DNA of 64,000 nucleotides from Himantopus leucocephalus (taxonomy: Eukaryota; Chordata; Aves; Charadriiformes; Recurvirostridae). The first letter of the stretch is position 1, and every line of letters begins with the position of its first letter. The position numbers and the translations under genes are program-made. Shown here in pieces: positions 23,986 to 37,900 of the stretch. The stretch lies in NCBI GenBank assembly GCA_003993805.1, contig RSEF01000001.1, positions 149,822,955 to 149,886,954 of the forward strand. The letters are read 5' to 3'. The notes under the pieces were generated by a model, which was not told the DNA's origin, did not search any database, and saw only the letters and a program-made list of their open reading frames with translations.

Positions 23986-25348
23986 ACCCTACGTCTCCTA
24001 CTTTGGCTTGTTGCATTTTGTATATCAAACTACTATGCAAAAACTAACCGCATTCTTACTCTGCTTTTTTTTTTTTGTCCTTAGTGCAAGAGCATTCTTA
24101 CTGGCTCAACTAAAAAGGTTCTCAAGTGCATTGTAGGCAGAAGCAGGAAATTTGCTCTCCTCATGGATCAGAGTCGGCACTAATGATACAGCACAGGGAA
24201 AGGAAGAAAAAAAAGAAGAGAGAAAAAGAAATGTTTAACACTCAACACTAGAGGAGAGTGAAAACAGAACACACTTTGAAGAATTTCCTTGCAGCAGCAT
24301 AGCCCCGTGTAGGAGAGGCTCCACAGTCAGACTCAACATGTTTTGAAGTTTCTCTGTTTGTTTAATCTTCAGGTCAGGTTTTGGCACTGTGCTATGATTG
24401 ACACAATATAAAAGAATAAAGACCCAAACAAGGCAAGGGGGAAAAAACCTTAGGAAAGTATGAGACTTAGTAAATCAACCCATCAAAAAGTAGAGCAACC
24501 TAGGTGCTTTAAGGACTGGTGCAAAGCTGTGTCTTAGACCAGAAAAGCAGTACCTAGAGATAGTTCTCTTTCTAATAATCAAATGCCATGGGCTAGCTGG
24601 GACCTGAGAAATGATCTCCTTGAAATTATTCCTAATTGCAAGGCCTGTGAAATGTGAGAAAACATAACTTTCCATAAAAAATATAGAACAGAGCTAGAAT
24701 GCCAGAAATTGCACAAATGGTCAGTGTAAACTATCATTCCAAAAGTTTGTTACCACAATAATAATTTAATTAATGTGGTTATGTCACTGCAGATGCCTCT
24801 CCCTCAATTGTGACTCTCTGAGGAGGATGTGAAAAACTGTGAAAATTCAAAATCTTCTCCATTTCTTGGTAGCAGAGACTCCCTTTACTGCCGTTTTGGA
24901 CTGCGCGTAGTCTGACAACGTGTGAACAAGCTCCAAGGAAAGCTTGGACTGAATAAAGAGTGATTCCCTACAAAAGCATAGATATATGTTGTCACTGGAG
25001 CCCAAGCCCACTGCGTAAGGTGAACAATCCACCCCTCGTGTGCGCAAGGAAGGAGCACCCCAGAAGGGCACTCTCTCCCTGCAGAGGTGTCGCAGGGCTC
25101 GCTCTATGGTGGACTGCCAGGTACTCCCTCTCGCTTAAAAGCAGAGGGTGCCAGAGAAGATAGGAATGGGCAGACCGGATCAGGTGGAAACCTCACTGTG
25201 TGCAGTGACAGGAGCCTACAGCAGGTACCTAGGGAAGAACATACGGATGGCCAAAATATGCTAATATTCTTTCAGTGCACACGGACCTCAGAAACTTCCT
25301 AAACCGTAGGTGGTAGCTTTGTGCGTAAAAGAACAGCTTAAAAGACTT
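23986..25348. other. Unassigned stretch, possibly containing an old LTR-like piece
   Basis: Mostly unremarkable sequence. About 24760-25200 shows a retroviral-LTR-like arrangement: a pyrimidine-rich region, then ACTGAATAAAGAGTGATTCC at about 24944-24965, then a TGG-starting string at about 24995 where a primer binding site would fall. No paired LTR, target duplication or retroviral coding sequence is seen, so this is not called as an element. Confidence 0.3.
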
Positions 25349-25702
25349 TGAAGACTTGCTGCCTTTCAGTACTTAAGGGTGGTTTGTAAGAAAGATGGGG
25401 ACAGACTTTTTAGCAGGGCCTGTTGTGATAGGACAAAATGTAATGGTTTTAAACTAAAAGAGAGCAGATATAGACTAGATATAAGGCAGAAATTTTTTAC
25501 GATGAGGGTGATGGGACACTGGCACAGGTTGCCCAGAGAAGTGGTAGATGCCCCATCCCTGGAAACATTCAAGGAAGGTCAGGTTGGATGGGGCTCTGAG
25601 CAACCTGATCTAGTTGAAGATGTCCCTGCTCATTGCAGGGGGGGTTGGACTAGATGACTTTTAAAGGCCCCTTCCAACCCAAACTATTCTATGATTCTAA
25701 AC
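25349..25702 (+). mobile_element. CR1 LINE, 3'-end fragment
   Basis: A 5'-truncated CR1 with a well-preserved carboxy-terminal ORF2 frame at 25379-25657, containing the blocks [40 protein letters not shown] and a GW-rich end. It is followed by GGTTGGACTAGATGACTTTT, CCCTTCCAACCC and the ATTCTATGATTCT terminus. The copy preserves the whole 3' untranslated tail. Truncation means it is not autonomous. Confidence 0.95.
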
Positions 25703-28198
25703 GGTGTGTGCTGCAAAGATCCCACCTAAGATTGTTCTCTCTGGTGTATCCCCAGAGGCTGCCATAACGCAGACTGGCCCAAAGCTGTGCCATCTGAACC
25801 TGCTCTACACAGCAGGGCAGGGCAGCTCAGGAAAGTGTAAAGCACAGAAGACAAAATTTTATTCATTAAGCAACAGGCTGAATTATGATATGTGACTAAC
25901 GTCCCATATCCTGAACCATAAATCAAATATCCAATATTAGCGTTATCAAAGAGAAGAGCAAACCTCCCATTGTCTTCAGGGTACATGGGATTTTATTCAC
26001 AGCCTTAAGTAAATAATAATAATAAGTAAGCTTGCCTCATTTACAGCATTTAATATATCTTGTTTCACCAGTGCAAAGAATTCTGGCTTTAGCTAAAGGC
26101 CATTCTTTGTTAATAACGACTTTTGACTTTTGAATTACTCACTAAATTTAGTTAGTGCATTTGTAAACTATATTAAAAAGGCAGTACAGCAGGTAAAATA
26201 TAAAGAGATGGAACCTGTTAAATGTCTATGTAACTACTGTTTCACAAGGAAACACTTTGGATTAATTACTATTAGGGTTTTTCACTGCATGAAGAATGTT
26301 AAATTAAAAGTGAAAAGGAAAAGTGACGGTCATCTATGTTTGTTTGTTGTTTTTTTTTTTTTTACATGGGATTAGTTTCTATTGTATCCAGCATATTATA
26401 TTTCAAAGTTTAATAAAATAGGGTTTACATTTTACTTAAATCACTTACATGCTATTTTTACTCTTACCGTATATTTCTGACCTTGTCAGATCAGAAATAT
26501 TTTTTTTTAAATCAAAGTATCATTACAGAATCCAGAAGGTATAATAAAGCTGCTAAACTTGAAGTCACCACTGACATAAATAGGTTTACTATGAATTTTC
26601 ATCAGTGTGGCACTGGGATTTGGCCCAATGTGTACGTGTGGGGAGCTTTATTCTATAGCGCGAGCGTTCAAAGAATCGATACGTTGTAAAAACCCAGATT
26701 CCAGTCTCCAGACTGAAAAGATTGGAATGAATTATAACCGTATTAGGACACTAAAAACCTTATTAGCGTGGTTCCAGGCAGTAGCAGGTTCTTTTCTCAG
26801 CCAATTCACAGAACAACCCTCACCTTTTTATGGTTCTGTTGCAGCTCAGCTGGGGATTTGCACACAATGAGGCTGTTTTCACCAAGAGGGTGATGCCTTT
26901 CCACATCCCTGTTGTGTCAGCCTTGAGGTGATGACTAGGGGTGAGGAAATTATCTTAAGGTGGGGTAGGTTTGACGGATTTCCTTTCAGCAAAACAAAAT
27001 CATATGGCCACGCAGCTTGTGCTTAGGAGGAGGTATGCCGGGTAGCAAGGGGAACACCAGGAAACGGTGACGAAGAAACGTCCCCAGGCACCTGGCTTAC
27101 CTGTTTGCACTGCCCCAACCCATTGCTGCACCAACCTCGCAAGGGCCTGTGTGCTCTTCAGGAGGACAAGCGAGGCAGAATTGTTTATTGCTCTGATGAT
27201 CCTCAGTGAAGAATAGCTGTGTAACAGCCAAGAATGTCACTCCTGGTCCAAAAAACTTCAAACTGATCCTTTTGAGCTCTTGGTAACAGCAAAATTCCCA
27301 GCTAGAATCGTTTTACAAAACTGTGTGTTTTGGAGGACAGGGCAGTCCCTGTTTCCACGTGATCTCACGCATACTGTTATGACCAAAACATAGCCCTTGA
27401 ACTGGTCTGCCAGCACTACCACCAACAGAGAAAATCTGTGGCAATGGCAAGAACTGGAATAATCTCTATGAATCAAGAAAGCAAATTAATGTAGAGGTTA
27501 TAACATTTTACATCACTAAATACACTTTATACTGTACAAATTAGATAAACCATCTTTTTGAAATAACAGAGAATAAATGTTACATGCCAGTCAGAAGTTT
27601 TCATCCACCATCAAAAAGGCTAGGAACTCATTTCAAATCCTAAATTGTCTAGTTTTTACCTGGTGACTGCAAGTAACCAAACTATAGAAACAATCTGTTT
27701 TGATATTGTCCCTTCACGTGATAGCTGCTTATGTCCATTTGCCTTCAAATTTACACAACCTTTTCTTTTTGACAGGAGTCAATGGAGAGTATATTCCTGA
27801 GTCTGTTTCGGTTTCTACTAAAGGTTATAGTATAGTCACTCCATGATAGAGTGATCAGGCAAGATATATGTCTTATACATCTGCTTGAAAGCCTGAACGA
27901 GCATGATCTACCAGGAAGCTGATCCTCAGCCATAATTCTACTGAAATAAACAGACTGCAGTTGAAATTTATGCTAGCAGAGGACTTTTATTTCTGCATTG
28001 CCTTCCCATTTCTGCCTAAAATGATCATACGCAAACTTTCTTTAAGTTGTTTTTAAGGTAGGAATGAAAGGACAGAGAGGAATGGTGTTTGTATGGCTGG
28101 GGTTTGTAATTAAGGCTCTAAGACAGATTATGAAGTCCAGAGAAATACATACAATGCAGTCAGGAATATATCAAAGAGGGGAGACTGTCAAAAGAGAT

Positions 28199-28216
28199 GA
28201 GAGAGAGAGAGAGAGG
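28199..28216. repeat. (GA)n microsatellite
   Basis: About nine uninterrupted GA units followed by GGAGGAG. Confidence 0.85.
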
Positions 28217-29076
28217 AGGAGTCATTTAGTCACATCATCTACTGCAGTTGGATTACTACAAAGCTGGCAAAAGAGGTGGTAAAAAATCTAAATATAATAG
28301 AATACGAATTTACAGTTCCTTACCTCACAGCTTAAAGTACAGCCCCACAGCTACTGCTTCGGGGGACTGAAGAAAGAGAAATAGCTGTGGTACCTATGAA
28401 ACATTGCCTGCCTTTTTGGAGCAGCCAGCTGGAATTGGCTAAAACACAGAATGTCACATCAAATCTCATACAGATGAGAGGTTTGCTTGCTTTCCAGTAG
28501 AGATAACAATCGTGATGAGCCAGCAGAACTTAGTCTGCAGCACTATGAAAGACTCGGCGTATGAACATCTACTAACTCTGAATAACAGGATGAGCCAACC
28601 TGTAAGTGCACCACACCTTTGTAGGTCTTTGAATTTATTCATTCACTTATTTTTTCCTTTATAAAGCAACGCTAAGAGCATGGCCTCTTTCTTCTCATCT
28701 TTTGTGCACCCAGTTCCTAGTCTGGGTGCTAACTACCACAGTTTCCAGAGAATATGGTGTGCTGGCACCATGACAGTTTTTTTTTTTTTTCTCTACAGCC
28801 TTGGAGAGCCTGAAAATTCCCATTTTTTTTTTTCTGAAACAGCTAGTTGGTGTGCAAGCAAAATCCTCCACAGATGGGGGACAAGCTTGAGAAACAGCAG
28901 TACAAGAGGTAATATTTTATAAAGAAAATGATGAATGGTTCCAAGAAAGGAATTAGGAAACAGAAATCATCTCAGGCGTACGCGGAACAACACCGTGATG
29001 TAACGGAAAATGAACTGTATTATGGCCGGTGGTTTGATAACGAAGGGAAAGCTGTGAAGCTCATTTGTCACAATGC

Positions 29077-29103
29077 AAAAAAAAAAAAAAAAAAAAAAAA
29101 AAN
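29077..29103. repeat. A26 homopolymer ending in a single N
   Basis: Twenty-six A bases then an N at 29103. The sequence on the far side does not duplicate the near side, unlike most other single-N sites. The N probably marks unresolved homopolymer length. A poly(A) of this size could be the tail of a retrocopy, but no retrocopy body is recognised beside it. Confidence 0.8.
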
Positions 29104-29286
29104 TTGATAATGAGCCATGAATATTCTTTCTTTTCTCTTTCCCCCTATTTTGTCACCTTTGGTCTGCTTGGCATTCACCCAAATTAGAAGACTGACAGTC
29201 ATTTCTCTTTAATAATCACTCTTGGAAACTCAAGAAGCACTCCCTTTTCAGCCCTGTCAACAGGGAATCATTAACACTGAAAAAAT

Positions 29287-29301
29287 ATATATATATATAT
29301 G
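29287..29301. repeat. (TA)n microsatellite
   Basis: Seven and a half TA units preceded by an A run. Confidence 0.85.
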
Positions 29302-31459
29302 CTTAATTGTTTTTACTGAAATAAACACTCTGGGTACCCCCTGCCGTTTAATGAACATGCGCTGGGTTAACTACAAGGGCTGCTACCACTGCCATCTTTG
29401 ATTACTTGCTAGTGGCAGATGAAAGCTTAAAACACACGTATTTTTTTGACAGTAAATATGATTTCACTTTTTTGGCTTCCACATCAACCCACCCTTTTCA
29501 AAGTAGGGCAGACTAGCAAAGGCTGTCAAAATAAGGCTAGCAAGTAAGTGGAGTAGCAGCTCTCTACAGAGTTTGATTATTCTTCTGTGAAAGAGTCTGT
29601 AAACAAAACCTTTAGGCTTTTGTCTACTAAACAGTGCTTAGAAATTCTTCCAGCCTAGCATTTTTAATATGTGGGAACATGACTGCAGTAGGATTCAAGA
29701 GCACTCAACATTTTTGAAAGCAAGAGAATTTATTTTTGTAACTAAATGTCGTCTCAGAAGCCAAAATCCAAGCAAAAGTCCACCTTTTTTTTTTTAAGAG
29801 AAGAAATGGTCTGCATGCATGGATCTTCTGAGCTGTCTGAAAGACACCTTTCCTTTGCCCTGACTATACATACCGAGATAATAATGGAGCAAAAATTATT
29901 TTTGAGTATCAAAAGGTTTCAATATCCATTTTGAGTTTGGAAGTGAAATCTAACTGAAAACATATACTCCGGTCTTATTTTTAACTTCCATGCTTTGCGC
30001 TGTGATAATAAGCCAGCTAGTCTGAGGCCCGATGTCCCTTCAACTAACAATCAGTTCCTTGAGATGGCTGGAATCTTTGGAACGAGCTATGTGCATTACA
30101 GGGCACAAAGACTCAAGTCTCTTCCCTTCCTGGGAAAATATTTGGTCTAGGGTTGGGGGGTGCTTCTCTTCACCGAATCAATCCACCAGTTTCTGAACAT
30201 AGCCAGGAACCGGGTGCAAATTTACGCATGCCTCAAAGCAGAAACCAATGGGATATTTCCATTGGAATTTTCCTCCCATACACCTAGGCCATGTCTATAA
30301 AAGTAAGTTAAATGTTCCCTCAACCATCCTTTGATGCTGCGGCCATACCTAAATCCATACCATTATGCTCTTTTAGCCTCCAAGGAGGGTTTCCACACCA
30401 ATGCTGTCATGTGGAGACAGCCTCTGGTTTGTGCAAAGTCCTGAATGAAGCTAGGGAAATGTTTGGGATGGTGATGGTGGATCCAGACCCAAAACAAGCC
30501 AAAGAGCACTCTGACTGTGTAAGAGAATAGAAGATTTGAGTTCCAGTGCCTGGGAACTTTCCCTGGCACAGCTGAAGTTATTATTATGGATGTAGCTATA
30601 TGCGTCAAGGCAATTCAGACAGCAGTAGAGCCTGACGTTTCTAACTGCTAGCTTTGCCTAAATATCAGCCTTAGATGTCTAAAAGGGAAACCAGCTGCTT
30701 AACAGCACTTCTCAAATTTAGCTCCAAAGAGCTGAGTAGTGGATATCGGTCCTACAAGTTTTTTGGATAGGCTCTTGCTTGAGGTTGTAAAAGTTATTGC
30801 CAGTGTGATTTTGGTTTGCCTCCTACTATCTGAGATCTGCTGATCGCTTTACCTCTAACATTAACAGCTATCTTTCAATCATCTTTTTAATACATTTTTT
30901 TTCCTTATATATCAGACAATGAAGTGCTAGATATGCAATTACAGAAAGCAAGGCATAATGAAATCTTTAAAAAGTACTTACATTTGGGTTCTTAGAAGGG
31001 ACAAGACTTTAAAATCTGGTTAGCTCTTCTTCACTTCAGGGACTTGCTGAAAATTGGGATTACTGTATCCTTCTAGTGTTAGTCATCGATCCTTGTACAC
31101 ATCACTAGTGTTACACCCACCTAGTGGGGACAGTTTTAAGTGTCTCTCATAAAAATGTAAATATCAGCCAAACAATTTTTGGAGACTACAAATGCTGGTG
31201 ACAATGAGCCCCCTCCCCGCCTCAGCTGTTTCTCCCAACTTTTTCAATGCTGCCAGACTGCTTCTGGCTTCGTGTAAGAGTAATTTTAAAGAGAGATATC
31301 AGTATGATCAAAGAAACTTGTGTAACACAGGAAGGACTGGAGCAACACATGTGTGTCGCTTATGGTCATGAGCAACACCAAAGTTTCAGCTGCCTTGCCA
31401 CCTACTACAAGTGACTTCAACTAGTGCGACCAGGCAGCAGGCGACTCTACGCTCACGCC

Positions 31460-31495
31460 CACATACACATGCGCGCGCGCACACACACACACACA
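31460..31495. repeat. (GC)n(AC)n alternating purine-pyrimidine tract
   Basis: Thirty-six bases of unbroken purine-pyrimidine alternation: ACATACACAT, then five GC units, then AC units. Such GC-containing alternation is a classic Z-DNA-forming sequence. Confidence 0.85.
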
Positions 31496-31873
31496 AACCT
31501 ATCCATTCCCCATCACTGGAAAAGACTTCTATGATGAAACACAGCTGACAACGCACATCTACATTAAGAAAACTCTTGGAAAGTACAGATTAATATCATC
31601 AATATTTTCTAGGGTAAATAAGCAAAAAGTAAAGCTTACAAGTGTTGAAATATTCTTTAGTCGCAATATTATTTTGAAAACATCCTACATCTTTCCCTTT
31701 CAAATATGCAGGAATAAAATATCTTGGATTTTATTGAAAGCACCAGGATTTTCCTTTGAGATTTCCACGTAAATTTTGATGCTGCATGATCCTGTGTGAT
31801 CTGAAGAAAAGCTCATGCTGTTGTTTTCTGGTGTGTACATTAGTATTAGGACTGCCTGGGAATAGCTTTTTGA

Positions 31874-31937
31874 TGTAAAATGAAATTTTACATTTTGGTG
31901 ATTTTTTTTAATTTGATTTTTCATTGGAAAATCAAAT
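31874..31937. repeat. Two adjacent perfect hairpins (old palindromic repeat?)
   Basis: Hairpin 1 has arms TGTAAAAT (31874-31881) and ATTTTACA (31885-31892) with a 3-base loop. Hairpin 2 has arms ATTTGATTTT (31911-31920) and AAAATCAAAT (31928-31937) with a 7-base loop. Both arm pairs are perfect. The GAAAATTTT wording resembles palindromic MITE-like repeats I recall from reptile genomes; similar wording without perfect arms recurs near 41040-41110 and 51420-51500. Confidence 0.5.
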
Positions 31938-34900
31938 GGACCCAATTTTTCCTGTTTTTTTCCCCCAAATTTCCCAGTTTCAACTTCTTTTCAGAGCAGT
32001 GTAAGAAAATCAAGATTGTACTTTACTCATATAGTTAAACACTGAAATAGGCCTTAAAGATCTCATACTTAACCAATTAGAGAAGATTACCACCAGGTTT
32101 TTGTGAGAGTATCAGGAGCTCAGTTGGAAAAACAGTATCAAAATGGAGGCTGAAGCCCAAACCCTCTCTTGGCAAAAGCAAAGTAAACTGCAGTAGACTC
32201 TACCAGAGTCAGCAGAGCAGGTTTGCAGTTTGCGGTGCTCCTCAAAGCAGTGTAACATTCCGCGGTCTCCCTTCCGGATCGGAAGATCTTCGGGGTGAAA
32301 GAGACTTTTTCGAGACTATCTTGTGGGTAAGTGAGCCAATTATTTCACCATTAATAAAATGAAAGTTTTTGCAAAAGCTGCATAATGTTATTTGAATATT
32401 CTCTACATTCTTATTCAATTCAGGACAAAAACATTTTATTGGAACAAGCAGAGAAGAGTTACATGAACGTTCCTTCCTTCCTTTCTGTCTCCTAGCACAA
32501 TGTGCATCTCGGGTACATTTCACATACAGTAGCTCTCATGTTCATTGTGGTAGAGACTGTATTTATTTTGAAGACCCATTTCTTGGGCATATTATTAGAG
32601 ATCTAAACTCTCATCTGAAATGTCCTTTGACTTATTTTATAGTGATAGAACGTGCCATGGACCTGAATCCTATTGCTAGCTGAGCCTCCTTTACATTATG
32701 CAGATGTTTTAATCAGGTGTTTCGAAAAGAATTCCTTACTCTCTTATTTTGTATCTATCTGCTTTGTGTTATTTCGACATAGCACAATTAAGAGTTACAA
32801 AGAGAGATGTTTTACATTTCCAGTTTCCAGCTGCAAGGCGTAGTACATAGAGACACACACTAACTGTAAGATCACGCAACCTTTGTCTTAATTGGGTAAA
32901 CAGGGTGTTTGGAGTATCACGCAGCAGGACTGGGCTAATTAAATATTGTTCAGATTTCTCACTGGGGAGTTTATGCAACCGTTGAACTATAAACCGTAGT
33001 GTTGCAGCTCAGAAACCATGTAATTAAGGTAGACATTTTGGGGAGCGACTGCCCTTCCTTTCCTAAAGAAATGTTGCAATCAACCTGCAGTGTTTTGTTG
33101 AGGTGGAGTAAAGACAACCTGACTGATCTGCGCCATCTGAAGAAAACTGCTGCAAATACAGATGTTTTTGAAGAAGCAAGTGAACTTTTAACTTACTAGG
33201 TCTTCAAGTGACAGCCTTTTGAATAAGCACAGTTATAATTGTTATTTTGGGCTAAATTGCCATAGGCAAGTGAATTTCATCACTTCAGTTTTATTTCTCT
33301 TTGCCTGTGCTAAGAACCCTCAATCCCACACTCAGGCTGGAGAAACCTCAGGAAGATTCACAATGGTATTACCGTGCAAGGGCAGACACCTCTGCGCTAG
33401 ATGTTCATGCCGGAGGGCAGACACAATGACAGAGAGCAACTCCCTCCTACAGGAAAGGAAACAGGAAACAAGAGGGCCACCAAAGGTAAGACTGAGAGAA
33501 TGAGCACCTCTACTGACGGGCGGTTCTTCATTGCCTCACTTATGCCACTCTGCAGGTTTTTCCTGGCCTTATTACTTCAGATAACATGTAGGAGAAGGAC
33601 AAAGAATACCAAGGCCTTGACAGGAAATGCTCCTATGTTGAGACATTCAGGCTACAACCAAACTATGGAACTCATAAAAACCTCCTAGTTGCTCGGGTAT
33701 CCTCCAGCTGCATCCCGTGTGCATACTGGGAGAGACTGGCATGCTCACCATCCCGTTCTGCTTCCCATTTCTCCCTTTCTGTGTTTAAAAGCAGCTGTGC
33801 GTGCTCCAACAGGTTCTCCAGATGGCATGATCTGGGACTGCAGATACACAGTAGAAGGTACTTGTGGTGCAGTTTATATGTAGCTTTACAGACTGACTTG
33901 GTCCTTGGGGCCAAGCCACAGCTGACACTAGAAGTGGGATCTCACAGGCCTAAACTGGGGTGCAGAGCTTCCTGACCCTTGAGTGGACAATATCTTGATA
34001 GTAAATCAGAATCAAAAGATATAATGATGAACAAAGGCATAATCCCACCAATGTGAGAATGTGTCTCCCACTGCTATTCTATCACTCCTGTGCTGAATGC
34101 TACACATGGATAGTAGAAACAAATTTAACTTATCAGCTAGAGTAACCCCCAAATAACTAGATATAAGATCTGAAAGAAACATGTGGATTTATAGGTCTTT
34201 CTTTTGCCTTTGCATACGGGTCTCTCCAGGACTCTGTGACAGCTTTATCTTAGATCAGGCAGGTGGGAAAAAAGCAGGACGAGAGGCCATTTGTTTCACA
34301 TTTAAGCTGTCAAAGCTGGATATGGCACTCAAGGCTAAGTCATAGAGGCCAAGCTAATAGTGCTTGAATTCCTTGCAGTATTAATTGGAATTATCCTCAT
34401 GCCACAAATATGATAAATTTCTGTTTGAATATACTGAAAGTTGCTATTTTCTTCATTTCAGCAATAGAGAATAGAGATAGGATGCATATCTAAATACCTA
34501 GAACAGCTTCTCAGTTCTCGCATTCAGATGCCTCCCAAAAGCAAAGTGCCATGAAACCTGAACGCATATTACTCTCCCTTCCCCCAATCACATATCCAAC
34601 TGGAAAAAAAATCTGAATGCTTGGCTGGGGAGACAGCCATGGAGTACTCTAACAGATCTACTGGTCTGGATGTTTTGCAGGGCAGGACTGTGGGTCATAT
34701 CATATGGCATGTATCTGCTCTAGAGTTTAGATGCATCCTAGAGATGCTTCAACTCAGTTCTCAAAGGGGCTTAATCATGACAATTCCCAGATGACTCTTA
34801 GAATATAAACAAAAAGCCAAAATTTTATGCTGAAGTTTGACATTACTTATGAATGGCTAAGGGCCTGGGAGTGAGAGTCACCCAGACAACACGGTAGGTG

Positions 34901-37900
34901 CGGGGATGCTCAAGCTGCCCAACAGCACGTACTGAAGTCCTGCATCTCTCCAAGTTTAGGCATCTCTGTATAGGTCTGAGTTAGGCGCCAGTGTAGCATT
35001 AGCATTCACAGCCTGTGCCTTGGGGTCTCAATGGCCCTTTGGGAAGGAATTTTTCGTCCGTTCTTCTATTTTAACACATGCCCTGAAAGAAATGAAATGT
35101 AGATGCCTAACGAGTTCTGGAAGCTGAGCTTGAATCCTTTACAGGTCTGACAGGCGATGATGAGTGGCAGAGGAAGTCTTTGAATCTGTCTTCTGTGAAT
35201 GCAGGGGAGCATCTGAATTGACCTCATGGGACAGCCATGGGAAAAAAGAACTGCTATTCTGTAGTGCAGGACAGGCTACCTTGTCCTCCGTTCCTTAGTG
35301 TTGCCATCTGTTTCTGGAGGCTCCTGTACAGAAAAGTGGGAAAAAAGCAACAGCATAATTTGCCTATAGAAACTTCAGAACTGTCAATGATCAATTTTAT
35401 GGCTGCAAGAGAACATCCGGAAAAGAGAAGACATCTCTTGCAGTGATTGCTGACTAAACCAAAAGCGATGATAGTACCAAATTCATGTAACAGAAATCAA
35501 AGGTTGTTAACAAACATCTGCACTTGAAGTGACCAGCAAATGTTAAGTAAATGTTTATTCGTAAATGAAAACATTAAAAAAACCTTTTGTTTTTATGCAT
35601 TTCTAATAACCACTACAAGTTCAGATCTTTAGAGATTTGCCCTTGGCCTAGCTGAGATACAGCTATTTCCTCAAATACAAAACTGCTTAAGAAACAGTAT
35701 CGGGTACAGACTATGGATGGCTGATCCACAGCCCAGATGACTGATAGAGCAGTGTGTGAGCTGGCACAGGGAGGACATAGGAACACGCAGAAAACCACGG
35801 ATGAAATGCAAAGAGTAAATATATTTTCACTACCTCACCAGCCGGGGGATCCCCGAGCAGCACCTGGGCAGAGGCACACAGGTGGGGATGCAGGCACTGC
35901 GGAGCTCAGTCCACGCTGGAGGACCACCGAACCTGCTCTTTTTGCCTGTATTTCAGGGATTCGCGCAGGCATAGTTCACCACTGTGCTTCGATCTTTCCC
36001 ACAGCAGGGCAGGAATCTCAAGCACGTTTAACAGGGTGCCTCTATCACAGGCTTATGTTATTGAAACACAGATGTCCTACGTGTCCAACATACAAGGCTA
36101 AACAACAACTAGTATGATATATGTGTTTTTCTACACCTCAGCTGCAGGTCACTTGAGCATGTTTATAACCTTCCTCACCAATATTCCGTTATATTCCCAC
36201 AAGCAGGGTGGATACTATTTTTTTTTTTTGTAAAATCTTACTCACATGCATATATACTACTACTTCATCATTTAAACTCCATGATTGTGGACATTGTAAA
36301 CTTTCCTGTTTCCTGAAAACAGTAATTTTTATCATGGTTGTTGCTGATCTCGTTTTTGTTCTCCTTAATAATTTCTCAGTTCTTCTTACACAAAGCAAAC
36401 CTGAAGGCTAGTCTAAATAGAAGACCACAAGCCAAATTATGTTCTCAGTCCAGTGTAAGTCTGCTTTATTTGCCTCTGGTAGACAGACTTCATGTTAATT
36501 TTGAGTTAAGTATATGAGTGAATCTGAGCCAAAACTACAATTTAAACTCTTTCTGTGATATCTACAGTACTGCACAACCCCCAAGTACAGATTCACCTGA
36601 AGAAGTTGCTTTGCCTGGTGATCTCTTGTGCATTTAGATCATCATAAAAAACTGCTCTTTGCAAACCTAAGTCTAACTCATGCGTAGTCTGGTAGTTGAG
36701 GGAAGATTTTCCTCTGTGTATTTTACTTTTAGAACACACCTGTCTGCCCTTGAATTAGTTTGCTCTCTGAACCGTAATCCCTTTTTTATCTGGAGAATAC
36801 CTGAAATGTCCTTCAGTTTTAGCAGTGTATCTCGAATCCAGCAGATTTCTTAATACATGGAACAGATGAGAATTTGTTTCTACCCATTTATTATACCTGG
36901 AGCATACCTCAACAATCCCTTGACATTTCCTGTTTTGCTGACTCAAAGTACTAACAGAAAGTAGCAAAAGAAATACAAGTAATTTGAGCTATTCTGGGAC
37001 TCCAGAGCCTTGCAGCAAGAAGGTCCTCCAGCTTGGAAAAAATGTGAACTTTGAATTTGTTGTCCACTATTGCTGGAAACAGAGATACAATATGAAAAAT
37101 AATTGCCCGTATGGTTGTTAGGTACATATTTAACAACTGGAGATCACAACGTGGTTAGTGCGAAATTCATGGAAAGTCCATATTTTTTAGTTTCCCCAGA
37201 ATTTATAAAAACATTTTTGTAAGTTACTGCATTTTTAAATGCCATTCTGAGAGTGTGCCTACACTTCCCAACACATTTCTAATTGAATTTTGAATGTACG
37301 TCAAAATTTTGTTTTAACGGAGATGAAAAAATGTCTAGTAGCAATAAATATAGACGAACTCTGAAAAATGCGCTGAGCTTGTATAAGTAGAATCCATTGC
37401 TATGAAAGTTAGAAAGGGCGAGGAACAGGATTTGATGGGGTAGGGAGCTCTTACTGCTGGTAAAAACAAGCAGTATGCAAAGAGACCAAAGGACAATTTT
37501 GCAATAAAAAATAAATATGCAAGCAGCTGCTATCAACACTGACAGAAATTAAATGCCAGCCTAAGTGGGATTTTCAATGGCACTTGGCACTGGTTTAATT
37601 TACTTTCTGCTGCAGTGGATGGGAATTTTGGCGGTGAGGTTAGCCGAAGCCACGCTTCTGAAAACACCGCCCTGAAAGTACCCCTACCTCTCCTGCTCCT
37701 TGATCCCGGAAAATATCTGTGTCATCTTTAGAATAAAAACTTCAGGACGGAAAATGTTTCTCTGCTGTGTGACCTTGCGGCAGCAACCACACTGATACAA
37801 AAGCAGGCTTTTTTTTTTTAGAACTTGGCCTCACAGTTCATCCCCTCTCTGCCCCTCCAGAAGACCCGTTGAATTTTGTTTCAGCTAAATCCTGTGAGCA

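Larger units (their letters stand above)
25703..31459. other. Non-coding stretch with simple repeats
   Basis: No gene or interspersed repeat recognised. Small features are a T run near 26350-26363, a (GA)n microsatellite at 28199-28216, an A26 run ending at a single N (29077-29103), and a (TA)n run at 29287-29301. Confidence 0.55.

Noticed and set aside
34860..35130. Recurring TTAGGC(A/G)(T/C)C-like strings suggesting a palindromic repeat
   Set aside because: No consistent arms or unit length could be defined by eye.
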